From contig JAWDKM010000002.1 in the NCBI GenBank assembly GCA_032464575.1, positions 62,001 through 126,000 of the forward strand: a stretch of 64,000 bases of DNA, written 5' to 3'. Positions 16,853-24,635 of the stretch are shown in pieces. A program made the translations under genes and the position numbers. Each line of letters begins with the position of its first letter. Positions within the stretch are counted from its first letter, which is position 1. The notes under the pieces are model-generated. The model saw only the letters and a list, made by a program, of their open reading frames with translations, did no database searches and was not told the DNA's origin. This DNA is from Pontivivens sp032464575. GTDB taxonomy: Bacteria > Pseudomonadota > Alphaproteobacteria > Rhodobacterales > Rhodobacteraceae.

Positions 16853-18667
16853 TTACGCGAAGAGGATCGAGTCGAAGACCTCGGCGTAGAGCGCCTCGCC
16901 GATCTCGCGATGATCCTCGATGACCAGCGTGCATTCGCCGAGGTCGAGGCCGAGATCGCCGTTGCCGTCGAAGGCGGCGTTGAGGGCCATCCAGTCCGCT
17001 CCGCTCTGATCGCCGAGGAGCGACAGTGCGCGGAAATCGAGGATGTCCTGCTCGACCGCGTCGTGGCGGAAGTCGGCGATGCGGTCGGTGGCGCCGTCGA
17101 GATCCTCGGACCGGAAGACGAAGCGGTCGCTGTCCGCTCCGCCGAAGGCGATGTCGTCGCCCGCGCCGAGATAGACGCGGTCGGACCCTGCCCCGCCGTT
17201 CAGCAGGTCGTCGCCGGACCCGCCGTTCAGGTGGTCCTTGCCCTCGCCACCCGACAGGGTGTCGTTGCCGGAGCCCCCCTTCAGCCGGTCGGAACCGCCG
17301 TCGCCGAGCAGGACATCATTGCCCTTGGCTCCGTCCAGAACATCGGAGCCGGAGCCGCCCGCGAGCTGGTCGTCGCCGGTGCCGCCGCGCAGAGCGTCGT
17401 TGCCCTCGCCGCCCGACAGGACGTCGTCGCCCGAGCCGCCGTCGAGCTGGTCGTCGCCGCTGTCGCCGGACAGGGCGTCGGCGCCGCTGGAGCCCTTCAG
17501 CACATCGTCGCCGGAGCCACCGAAGATGAAGTCGTCGCCGGAATTGCCGTCGAGGATGTCGGCGCCGGAGCCGCCGTGCAGCTCGTCATCGCCCTTGCCC
17601 CCGGACAGGGTGTCGTTGCCCGCATCGCCCGACACCGTGTCGTCGCCGGAGTTGCCCTTGATGAGGTCGTCGCCATCGCCGCCCGACAGATCGTCGTGGC
17701 CGGCCATGCCGTAGACCTTGTCGTTGCCGGTGCCGCCGTCGAGCTCGTCGTTCTCGGACTTCAGCCGGTTGCCGTCGGCGTCGTAGCGACCGCCGTCCTC
17801 ACCGTAGGTCCAGTCGCGGCCGCCTTCGCCATAGGCCAGGTTCGGGTCGAGGACGCGGGCATTGGACTGGCCGACATCGAAGGAGAGGACGACATCGTCG
17901 TAGTCCTTGTCCCCGCCGCGCCACAGATCCTCGAAGCCGAGGATCACGGTGCCCGTCTCCGCCTCGATCCGACCCACGGTGTGCGGGTAGCTGTCGGGGT
18001 TGAGGCCGTAGCCGTTGGACGGATCCGCCGCCGAGTGGAAGAGCGAGGTGCCGTATTGCGTGCGCACCGCGGTCTCGGAGCCGTCCTCGGCGACGCGGAA
18101 GAGCGTCGTCTGGCCCGTGGTCTCGAGCGTCGCGGGGTTGCCCGCCGCGTCGCGGATCACGTAGGCGCCGGTCTCCAGCGCGCTGCCGTTGCGGCCGTAG
18201 GCGTTGGAGGCGACGAAGAAGCCGACGCGGTCCCCGGCATTGAGCTCCACGTCCACATGGCTCTCGCCCCGGATCAGGCTGCCGCCGGAATGGAGGGCGG
18301 AGGCGTTGGCGAAGAGGATCTCGACGCCGGTGATCGTGCCGGTCTCGTCGACGCGGTACATGCCGAGCGTGTTGCGGAAGCCCGCGCCCTCGTTGAGGAA
18401 GGTCACGCGGCCCGTGTAATCCTCCGCGATGGTGAGGGGGCCGTTGGCCGCATAGCTCGGGCCGCCGCCGCCATAGAGCACGTCGTCGCCGCGCCCGCCT
18501 GCGATGTAGTCATCGCCCGAGCCGCCATAGGCAATGTCGGAGCCGGAGTTGGCGTAGATCGTGTCGTCGCCGCCCCGGCCGGAGGCGATCTCCGACCGGT
18601 GGGTGCCGTAAAGGGCGTCGTCCCGCGACGTCCCGAACAGCGGGGTGATGAGGGGTGTGATGGTCAT
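16853..18667 (-). CDS. Secreted RTX calcium-binding protein with DUF4114-like domain
   Basis: The 604-aa acidic protein has no N-terminal signal peptide. A short RTX block (about 20-68) is followed by a DUF4114-like region whose signature FEDLWRGGDKDYDDVV lies at 245-260. A long run of GGxGxDxLx nonapeptides follows at about 309-516 (over twenty repeats). The C-terminal segment DRFVFRSEDLDGATDRIADF resembles type I secretion/M10 tails. Such proteins fold when they bind calcium outside the cell. It is 29 bp downstream of the algD-like gene, with AAGGAAA as ribosome site, so it is probably made with the polysaccharide. Known alginate epimerases have similar RTX modules, but no epimerase catalytic domain is seen here; a structural or cross-linking role is possible. 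Confidence 0.9.
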   Translation of the reverse strand: MTITPLITPLFGTSRDDALYGTHRSEIASGRGGDDTIYANSGSDIAYGGSGDDYIAGGRGDDVLYGGGGPSYAANGPLTIAEDYTGRVTFLNEGAGFRNTLGMYRVDETGTITGVEILFANASALHSGGSLIRGESHVDVELNAGDRVGFFVASNAYGRNGSALETGAYVIRDAAGNPATLETTGQTTLFRVAEDGSETAVRTQYGTSLFHSAADPSNGYGLNPDSYPHTVGRIEAETGTVILGFEDLWRGGDKDYDDVVLSFDVGQSNARVLDPNLAYGEGGRDWTYGEDGGRYDADGNRLKSENDELDGGTGNDKVYGMAGHDDLSGGDGDDLIKGNSGDDTVSGDAGNDTLSGGKGDDELHGGSGADILDGNSGDDFIFGGSGDDVLKGSSGADALSGDSGDDQLDGGSGDDVLSGGEGNDALRGGTGDDQLAGGSGSDVLDGAKGNDVLLGDGGSDRLKGGSGNDTLSGGEGKDHLNGGSGDDLLNGGAGSDRVYLGAGDDIAFGGADSDRFVFRSEDLDGATDRIADFRHDAVEQDILDFRALSLLGDQSGADWMALNAAFDGNGDLGLDLGECTLVIEDHREIGEALYAEVFDSILFA

Positions 18668-18696
18668 TTCTGGTTTCCTTTTCTGGGTTTACCCCG

Positions 18697-20085
18697 TCAC
18701 CAACCGATGCCCTGATAGGCGTCGGTGGCCGGGATCTCGTCGAACAGGCGCACCACGTCGATGACCGGACGGTCGGTCGCGGCGCAGGCGGTTCGGTAGG
18801 CGGGGCTCGCATGGGTGACGATGAGGGCGTCGGCCTCCATCACCTCGTCGAGGTCGTCGCGCAGCATCGCGGGCAGGCTCGTGGCAAGCTTCTGCAGGCC
18901 CGGGCTGCCGTGGCGGACGTAGCCGAGCTGGCCATCGAGCGGGGTGTCGCGGGTGATCGCCTCGTCATGGACGACGACCTCGACGCCCCGTTCGGCGAGG
19001 GCCGCGATGACCTCCAGGATCGGGCTTTCGCGCAGGTCGTCGGTGCCGCGCTTGAAGGCGAGGCCGAGCACGCCGATCCGCTTCGCGCCGGTCTTCGCCA
19101 CGAGGCCCAATGCCTCGTCGATCTGGGCGCGGTTGGAGGTCTGCAGGCTGTCGATCAGCGGCAGTGACACGCCCGCTTCCGCACCGATATGGGCGACGGC
19201 GCGCACCTCCTTGGGCAGGCAGGAGCCGCCATAGGCGAAGCCGGGCTTGAGGTAATAGGGTGAGAGGTTGAGCTTCGTGTCCTGGCAGAACACGTCCATC
19301 ACGTCGTGGCTGTCGACGCCCTGGGACTTGCAGAGCCGCCCAACCTCGTTGGCGAAGCAGACCTTGGTCGCGTGCCAGACATTGTCGACATACTTCACCA
19401 TCTCCGCCGTCTCGATCGAGGTGACGATGGGGTTGGTGTCCACGGGAGCGTAGATCTTCTCCATGATGCGGCCGGTGCGCGGATCGGTGGCGCCGATCAC
19501 GGTCTTGGGCGGCGCGTGGAAGTCGGCGACGGCCACGCCCTCGCGCAGGAATTCCGGGTTGAAGCAGACGCCGAAGTCGCGGCCCGCGACCTTGCCCGAG
19601 ACCTGCTCGATGATCGGGGTCATCACCCCCATCGTGGTGCCCGGCGGGATGGAGCAGCGCATGGCGACGACGTGGAAGCCGTCCTTGCCGGTGAGCCCCT
19701 CGCCGATGGCTCGGGCCGCGGCCTCGATGTAGCGGTAGTCGCAGCCGCCATCGGCCGCGGTGGGCGTGCCGACCGAGACGAAGGTGACGTCCGTCTCGCG
19801 GACCGCCTGTGCGAGGTCGTCGGTGGCCGAGATCAGCCCGGCCTCGACACCCTCGGCCAGCAGGCGGCCGAGATCGGCCTCGTGGATCGGCGCCTCGCCC
19901 GCGGCGATGCTCTCGACCTTGGCGCGGTCGATGTCGACGCCGATGACCGGATGGCCGAGGCTCGACAGGCAGGCGGTCGACACGGCGCCGACATAGCCGA
20001 GACCGACGATGGAGATCGCGGCCTTCGTCTCGACGAGGTGAAGCGGAAGGGCGTTGGCGGTGGCCTGGGGGGCGAGATGCAGCAT
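18697..20085 (-). CDS. algD: GDP-mannose 6-dehydrogenase, AlgD-like
   Basis: The 462-aa protein has an NAD site SIVGLGYVGAV (25-35), FNPEFLREG and catalytic C289 in YGGSCLPKE. The stretch FCQDTKLNLSPYYLKPGFA is characteristic of AlgD rather than of UDP-glucose dehydrogenases. AlgD oxidises GDP-mannose to GDP-mannuronate, the alginate precursor. The ATG at 20085 is preceded by AGGAGA at seven bases; an upstream in-frame ATG at 20142 is less likely. Palindrome B lies about 106 bp upstream, and the RTX gene follows in the same operon. A UDP-sugar dehydrogenase is the alternative. Confidence 0.85.
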   Translation of the reverse strand: MLHLAPQATANALPLHLVETKAAISIVGLGYVGAVSTACLSSLGHPVIGVDIDRAKVESIAAGEAPIHEADLGRLLAEGVEAGLISATDDLAQAVRETDVTFVSVGTPTAADGGCDYRYIEAAARAIGEGLTGKDGFHVVAMRCSIPPGTTMGVMTPIIEQVSGKVAGRDFGVCFNPEFLREGVAVADFHAPPKTVIGATDPRTGRIMEKIYAPVDTNPIVTSIETAEMVKYVDNVWHATKVCFANEVGRLCKSQGVDSHDVMDVFCQDTKLNLSPYYLKPGFAYGGSCLPKEVRAVAHIGAEAGVSLPLIDSLQTSNRAQIDEALGLVAKTGAKRIGVLGLAFKRGTDDLRESPILEVIAALAERGVEVVVHDEAITRDTPLDGQLGYVRHGSPGLQKLATSLPAMLRDDLDEVMEADALIVTHASPAYRTACAATDRPVIDVVRLFDEIPATDAYQGIGW

Positions 20086-20183
20086 GTGAAGGTCTCCTGT
20101 TTTGCTGGAGACCGGTGTAACCGCTTGATGCCGCTCAGGCATTTCGGGGAAAGTATAGATTGGCGCGCAAAGGTCGCTGCAAA

Positions 20184-20199
20184 CTATCCCTTCGGATAC
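20184..20199. promoter_or_regulatory. Palindrome copy B (algD promoter)
   Basis: CTATCC-CTTC-GGATAC, centred about 106 bp before the algD-like ATG. On the minus strand it is followed 12 bases later by TTTGCGC and then by TATACT, a possible -10. It lies just past the terminator of the cupin gene, so it belongs to the algD unit. Confidence 0.65.
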
Positions 20200-20218
20200 C
20201 TCAGATTTTAAACAAAAA

Positions 20219-20249
20219 AAAGCCCGCGAGGAAGGGGCTCGCGGGCTTT
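20219..20249 (-). terminator. Intrinsic terminator of the cupin gene
   Basis: AAAGCCCGCGAG (20219-20230) and CTCGCGGGCTTT (20238-20249) form a perfect 12-bp stem with a 7-base loop. On the minus strand it is followed by a run of Ts (seven As at 20214-20220 on the plus strand). It lies 34 bp after the cupin stop and separates that unit from the algD promoter. Confidence 0.9.
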
Positions 20250-20282
20250 CCGGTAACAGATGGAGGGGACTTTTATTTCACG

Positions 20283-20663
20283 TCAGGCTGCCTCGACGCG
20301 ATCGTAGATGTCCTCGTAGCGGACGATGTCGTCTTCTTCGAGGTAGCAGCCGCTCTGCACCTCGATCAGGACCATCGGCAACTTGCCGGGGTTCTCCAGC
20401 CGGTGCAGGGCGCCGAGGGGGATGTAGACGCTCTCGTTCTCGGTGAGCAGGGTGCGGTTTTCGTCCACGGTGACGAAGGCGCTGCCCTCGACCACGGTCC
20501 AGTGCTCGGAGCGGTGGTGATGGGACTGCAGGCTGAGCTTCGCGCCCGGCTCCACCACGATGCGCTTGATCTGGTAGCGGGGGCCGCGGGTCAGCGTCTC
20601 GTAGTGGCCCCAGGGGCGGCTGTGGATCTCGGGGGCGTTGTCGACGGCGATTGCGAGGGTCAT
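20283..20663 (-). CDS. Stand-alone cupin of type II mannose-6-phosphate isomerase (AlgA/ManC C-terminal domain)
   Basis: The 126-aa single-domain protein has the cupin metal motif SLQSHHHRSEHWTVVEGSA and LLTENESVYIPLGALHRLEN, closely matching the C-terminal isomerase domain of bifunctional AlgA/ManC enzymes. The GDP-mannose pyrophosphorylase half is absent. It would supply mannose-6-phosphate from fructose-6-phosphate, feeding GDP-mannose for the AlgD-like enzyme. It has its own palindrome (copy C) about 120 bp upstream and its own terminator. An open frame to 21623 runs antisense-like through the glycosyltransferase and is rejected. Confidence 0.88.
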   Translation of the reverse strand: MTLAIAVDNAPEIHSRPWGHYETLTRGPRYQIKRIVVEPGAKLSLQSHHHRSEHWTVVEGSAFVTVDENRTLLTENESVYIPLGALHRLENPGKLPMVLIEVQSGCYLEEDDIVRYEDIYDRVEAA

Positions 20664-20777
20664 GGCGGTGCTCCTTTCCGGGGGCGGGTTACGTTGGGTA
20701 AGAGCTTTGTAACCTGCTGGACCGCCTCGATCTTCTGTCCAGGAGGAGTGCGCGGGGGCGCAAAGGCGCAGCCCCTC

Positions 20778-20793
20778 CTGTCCGAAAGGATAG
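20778..20793. promoter_or_regulatory. Palindrome copy C (cupin promoter)
   Basis: CTGTCC-GAAA-GGATAG, flanked by C and G so that the arms extend to seven bases with one mismatch. It is centred about 122 bp before the cupin ATG and immediately after the glycosyltransferase stop. On the minus strand TTTGCGC follows 13 bases later, and GGTTACA lies about 74 bp from its centre, as at copy B. Confidence 0.65.
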
Positions 20794-20797
20794 GTCC

Positions 20798-22396
20798 CTA
20801 GAGCGAAGGGAGCTGGACGATGCCCGCATAGGTCGCGAGCGCCAGGACGAAGCCCGCGACGGCGGTGTAGAGCTGCGCCCTGGCCGTGGCGTTCTGGATG
20901 CGGGCGACCAGCCCGGCCCCGCCGCCAGCGCTCTGATTGCCGCGATTCGACCACTTCTGCTTGGACAGGTGGAAGATCATGTAGACCTTCACCGAGGCGT
21001 TGATGACCTGATTGAGGTAGAGGATGAACGGCCAGCTCAGGTCCACCTTCCGCGAATAGCGGTAGAGGAAGAGGCAGAGCAGCACGCGCGACGCGATCAC
21101 CCAGATCAGGCAGGACCACAGGTATTCCGGCGTGGTGAAGGCGGCGAGCACTGCCATCACGGGGCTGACCAGCATGGTCCACATCGCGATGCGCTGATCG
21201 ACGAGGCACCACCAGATGAAGAAGGGCATGGCGCGGGGGCCCAGCGCGATGGCGCGGCTGCCGTTCCTCAGCATGTTGCCCGACCAGCGGCGGAAGTTCT
21301 GGATCATCCGCTCCAGCCCGTTCTCCTTGATCACCTCGATGGTGTAGACGGTGGCGTCGGGCACGTAGGTCATCTTCGCCCCGCGGCTGAGCAAGTGGTA
21401 CCAGGTCGACTTGTCGTCGCCCGACAGGAACCGGAAGCGGCCCCAAAGCCAGTGGTCGAGGTGATCGGCCTCGATCGTGCGGATGAAGCGTTCGGAGGTC
21501 ATGTGCTTCGCGCGGAAGACGCTCATGCGCCCGGTCAGCGTCAGGACCCGGCCCGCGACCGCGTGGCTCTGCATCGCGAGGCGCCGCTGGGCAAAGCGCA
21601 TGTCGAGCCAGTTGGCGATCCATTTTGGGCCGTAGCAGATCACCTCCTCGTTGGTGGTGAGCGCCTGAAGCTCCGGATCCGCGCCGAACATGGACAGCGT
21701 CTTCTCCAGCACGTCGCCGCCATAGAGCGCGTCGCCGTCCATGAAGATGACGAGGTCGTCGGGATGCACGCCCGCGCGGTTGATCGCCCGCAGGATCAGA
21801 CCGATCGCCATGCGCTTGCCCGGCTGGTTCTGCCGGATGAAGACGAGCTCGGCGAGGTCATCGGGGATGTCCTGAGCGTAGGTCTCGACGAACTGGCGGA
21901 TGATGAGCTCGTCATAGGCCGAGCCCGTGCCGATGTAGAGCGTCGTTGGGATCCGCTCCCGCCGGATCTGGCTGAGGATCGAGCCGATGACCCGCTTGGT
22001 GATCGCGGGCTCCTCGAAATAGGTGGTCATCTGGATGTGGAGCCGGCGCGGGCGCCAGCCCTCAGCCCAGAGGGCGCTGGCGGCGGCACGCTTCTGCGGC
22101 CAGATCGCGCGGGCGAAGTGCTCGGCCCGCACCGCGTGGGTGAACCACCAGCCGAAGCGCCAGAAGCCCAGCGCGCCCAGCGTCACGGTCACGCGCATCA
22201 GGGCGGGATCGACGAAGCGGTTGACGGTGTGGACCAGCAGCCAGCCGATGATGGTAACGATGGCGGCAAGGCCCAGAAGCTGGGAGGGCCGCCATTTCGC
22301 GAGGCCGGTCGGGGCGGGCCGGGTGAGCTCGCGCAGCCGGACTGTGAGGTCCTTGTCGAAGGCGTATTCCGTCTCGGGCGCGCTCACCGCAGCCAT
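20798..22396 (-). CDS. alg8: Membrane glycosyltransferase, Alg8-like mannuronan synthase
   Basis: The 532-aa GT2 enzyme has two N-terminal helices, a cytoplasmic catalytic domain and several C-terminal helices. Catalytic-site motifs are D220-G-D222 (FMDGDALYGG), LSGDDKSTW (D327/D328) and QNFRRWSGNMLR (366-377). The stretch WWCLVDQRIAMWT is also close to Pseudomonas Alg8. Alg8 polymerises mannuronate from GDP-mannuronate at the inner membrane and needs Alg44. The start overlaps the alg44-like gene by 13 bases, so the two are coupled. A related polysaccharide synthase using another sugar nucleotide is possible but less likely beside AlgD. Confidence 0.85.
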   Translation of the reverse strand: MAAVSAPETEYAFDKDLTVRLRELTRPAPTGLAKWRPSQLLGLAAIVTIIGWLLVHTVNRFVDPALMRVTVTLGALGFWRFGWWFTHAVRAEHFARAIWPQKRAAASALWAEGWRPRRLHIQMTTYFEEPAITKRVIGSILSQIRRERIPTTLYIGTGSAYDELIIRQFVETYAQDIPDDLAELVFIRQNQPGKRMAIGLILRAINRAGVHPDDLVIFMDGDALYGGDVLEKTLSMFGADPELQALTTNEEVICYGPKWIANWLDMRFAQRRLAMQSHAVAGRVLTLTGRMSVFRAKHMTSERFIRTIEADHLDHWLWGRFRFLSGDDKSTWYHLLSRGAKMTYVPDATVYTIEVIKENGLERMIQNFRRWSGNMLRNGSRAIALGPRAMPFFIWWCLVDQRIAMWTMLVSPVMAVLAAFTTPEYLWSCLIWVIASRVLLCLFLYRYSRKVDLSWPFILYLNQVINASVKVYMIFHLSKQKWSNRGNQSAGGGAGLVARIQNATARAQLYTAVAGFVLALATYAGIVQLPSL

Positions 22397-23775
22397 CCGA
22401 GCAGGTCACGCTCCAGCGTCAGGCGGACCGGCTGGCCGCGGGTGAAGAGCGTGCGGCTCTCGTCGGCCTCCAGATCGGTTTCGAGCCGGACGATCATGCC
22501 GAATTCCTGCGGGCGCAGCGGGTCCGGTCCGGCGGCCAGCTCGGCGACGCGGGCGGTGACGCGGCGGGGGCCGGAGGCGTCGGACCAGCGGATCTCGGCC
22601 GCCATGCCGGGATAGACCGCGGCGGCGCGGCGGGCGGGCAGCCAGCCGATCGCCTCCCGCGGGCTGAGCCCCTCGACGATGACCGCCTGCGTGCCGCGGG
22701 TGGCGAACTGGTCGGGCGCGACGGTGATCTCGCGCACGATGCCGGCGTCGAGGGCGACGATGTTCGCGGCCTCCACGGCGTCCTTCAACGCGCCAAGCTC
22801 CCGCTTGAGGCGGGCGAGGTCGGCGGCGCGCTCTTCCTCCAGCGCGGCAAGCTCGTCGTAGATCAGGTCGTCCGGGGTGAGCTCGGCCGTCCGGGCGGCG
22901 GTGAGGGCGGCCCAGGCGGTTTCGATCCGGGCGGGGTCGTGGGCGCCGAACCAGCCGGGCGCGGCCTGTGCGGCCATGGCGTTGCGGTATTCACGCTCGG
23001 CCTGGCCCCGCAGGTCGGTGCGGCGGCCGACATGGGCCGAAAGGCGGCGCTCGGCCTCGGCGAGGCGGCGCTCGGCCAGACGGATCTCCCGCCGCAGCTC
23101 CTCCAGATCGCCGGCCTGCTCGGGATTGCTCAGGGTGACCAGCGTGTCACCCTGCTCCACCCGGTCGCCGGGGCCGACGCGTACCTCGTCGACATAGGCG
23201 TCGCGGGCGACCGTGTAGGGGGCGAGCGCCGCCTCGATCCGCCCGTTCTCCAGCGGGATCGTGTTGAGCCGACCCCAGATCTGCCCGCCGATCACGCCGA
23301 AGATGAAGAGGGCGGCGAGCGCGTAGGCCAGCACGTTCCAGATGATGCGGAAAAGGCGCGGCGTCTTGCCGGCGGTGGCGGCGGTCTTCTCCTCCTCCGT
23401 CTCCTCCATCGGGACGAGGTCGACGGGGGTGTCGAGGGCGGTGATGACCTCGTCGGTCGCTGCCATCTTCCCCGCGAGGATCGAGCGGTGGAACAGCGCC
23501 AGCGTCTCCCGCTGGCGGCCGGTGAGGTTGCGGAAGACATAGCGGCCGGGCGCATCGCCCGCGGCGAGCTCGACCGGGAAGCGGATGTCCACGCCCTGGA
23601 ACGGGATCGCGAGCTCCGCCCGCTCCACCGGCAGGTCGAAGCTCTCGTCCAGCTCCGCCCAGGCGAGCGTCCAGCGCCGCACGGCGACCTCGCGCCCGCC
23701 CGGAAGGGTCAGGGCGAGGGGTGCTGTGACCGCGAAATCGAGGTCGGGCATCGGGCGTTCGTGGCGAATGCGCAT
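22384..23775 (-). CDS. alg44: Alg44-like polysaccharide copolymerase (degenerate PilZ + TM + HlyD)
   Basis: The 463-aa protein has an N-terminal beta-rich domain (about 1-110) at the PilZ position, one transmembrane helix (about 135-157), a coiled-coil (about 205-330) and HlyD/barrel-sandwich segments such as YVDEVRVGPGDRVEQGDTLV. This matches the architecture of Alg44. The usual RxxxR and D/NxSxxG c-di-GMP residues are not recognisable; the corresponding strand reads WTLAWAELDES. The chosen ATG (23775) has a weak site; a strong AAGGAGG lies at about 23810, 25 bases upstream, so a GTG start there is an alternative. Palindrome D lies about 108 bp upstream. Confidence 0.8.
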   Translation of the reverse strand: MRIRHERPMPDLDFAVTAPLALTLPGGREVAVRRWTLAWAELDESFDLPVERAELAIPFQGVDIRFPVELAAGDAPGRYVFRNLTGRQRETLALFHRSILAGKMAATDEVITALDTPVDLVPMEETEEEKTAATAGKTPRLFRIIWNVLAYALAALFIFGVIGGQIWGRLNTIPLENGRIEAALAPYTVARDAYVDEVRVGPGDRVEQGDTLVTLSNPEQAGDLEELRREIRLAERRLAEAERRLSAHVGRRTDLRGQAEREYRNAMAAQAAPGWFGAHDPARIETAWAALTAARTAELTPDDLIYDELAALEEERAADLARLKRELGALKDAVEAANIVALDAGIVREITVAPDQFATRGTQAVIVEGLSPREAIGWLPARRAAAVYPGMAAEIRWSDASGPRRVTARVAELAAGPDPLRPQEFGMIVRLETDLEADESRTLFTRGQPVRLTLERDLLGWLR

Positions 23776-23874
23776 GAGCTGGCCTATCGGGGGTTGGAAC
23801 ACCTCCTTTCTAGGCGCGCCAACCACTGCGTGCAGCGTTGCGGGAGGGTAGCTGGCAGCGCAAAAGGCGAGGCG

Positions 23875-23892
23875 CCTATCCGAAGGGATAGG
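23875..23892. promoter_or_regulatory. Palindrome copy D (alg44-alg8 promoter)
   Basis: CCTATCCGAAGGGATAGG is a perfect 7-bp inverted repeat around GAAG, the best copy of the four. It is centred about 108 bp before the alg44-like ATG and 111 bp before the divergent GFA gene. On the minus strand TTTGCGC follows 11 bases later, as at the other polysaccharide promoters. Confidence 0.7.
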
Positions 23893-23993
23893 TCTGGCGT
23901 GGTGGCGGCGGGCAAGCGCCGACCACGCCGGAATTGACATCGGATGGCGTGGGGCTTGACGCTAGGGGGCGGGAAGCAGCGGGGGTGTTCGAG

Positions 23994-24452
23994 ATGCAAC
24001 AGGATCGAGATCCGACAGGGGTGTCCGGCGGTTGCCAGTGCGGCGCGGTCCGCTTCAGGATCGGACGCCTCGGCAAGGCCTCCATCTGCCATTGCCGCAT
24101 GTGCCAGAAGGCCTTCGGCGGGCTCTTCGCGCCTCTCGTCGAGGTGGAGGATGTGGTGTGGACCCGCGGCGAACGGACGATCTTTCTCAGCTCGAACACC
24201 AATTGGCGCGGCTTCTGCGCGGCTTGCGGCACGCCGCTGACCTACGAGCATGACGGCGGTATCGAGATCGCGATCGGTGCGCTGGACGATCCGGACCTCG
24301 CGATGCCGGAGGTTCAGGCGAATGCAAGGTACAGGCGGCAGTGCTTCGAGAGCCTTTCCGCGTTGCCCGAGAAGCCGGAAGCGCAGCGTGAGGCCGACGA
24401 GCGCTGGAACGCATCGGTCGTGTCGTACCAGCATCCGGACCACGACACGTAG
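23994..24452 (+). CDS. GFA/CENP-V-type zinc protein
   Basis: The 152-aa protein has the family zinc pattern GGCQCGAVRFRIG, HCRMCQKAFGG and FCAACGTPLTYEH. The family is named for glutathione-dependent formaldehyde-activating enzyme, but most members have no proven reaction. The frame is open from 23934; the ATG at 23994 begins just before the first zinc motif. It diverges from the alg44-like gene and shares the region with palindrome D, so it might respond to the same regulator. No functional link is evident. Confidence 0.85.
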   Translation: MQQDRDPTGVSGGCQCGAVRFRIGRLGKASICHCRMCQKAFGGLFAPLVEVEDVVWTRGERTIFLSSNTNWRGFCAACGTPLTYEHDGGIEIAIGALDDPDLAMPEVQANARYRRQCFESLSALPEKPEAQREADERWNASVVSYQHPDHDT

Positions 24453-24498
24453 CGACGAACGGTCAGCCTGATGAATGCGCTTCCATGGTAGTGAGATT

Positions 24499-24574
<76 letters not shown>

Positions 24575-24635
24575 AAGGTCGCCTGCGCGACAGGGCGGGG
24601 TTTAAGACCGCCGCCCGGCGCGCGCAAGCTAAAAA

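Noticed and set aside
17150..17720. Regularly repeated GTCGTCGCC-like units that resemble a CRISPR or satellite
   Set aside because: They encode the RTX nonapeptides of the 604-aa protein; there are no unique spacers of constant size.
20713..20746. Inverted CTCCTGGAC/GTCCAGCAGG in the cupin leader as a riboswitch
   Set aside because: The stem is imperfect, without a recognisable aptamer; it is noted only as a possible leader hairpin.
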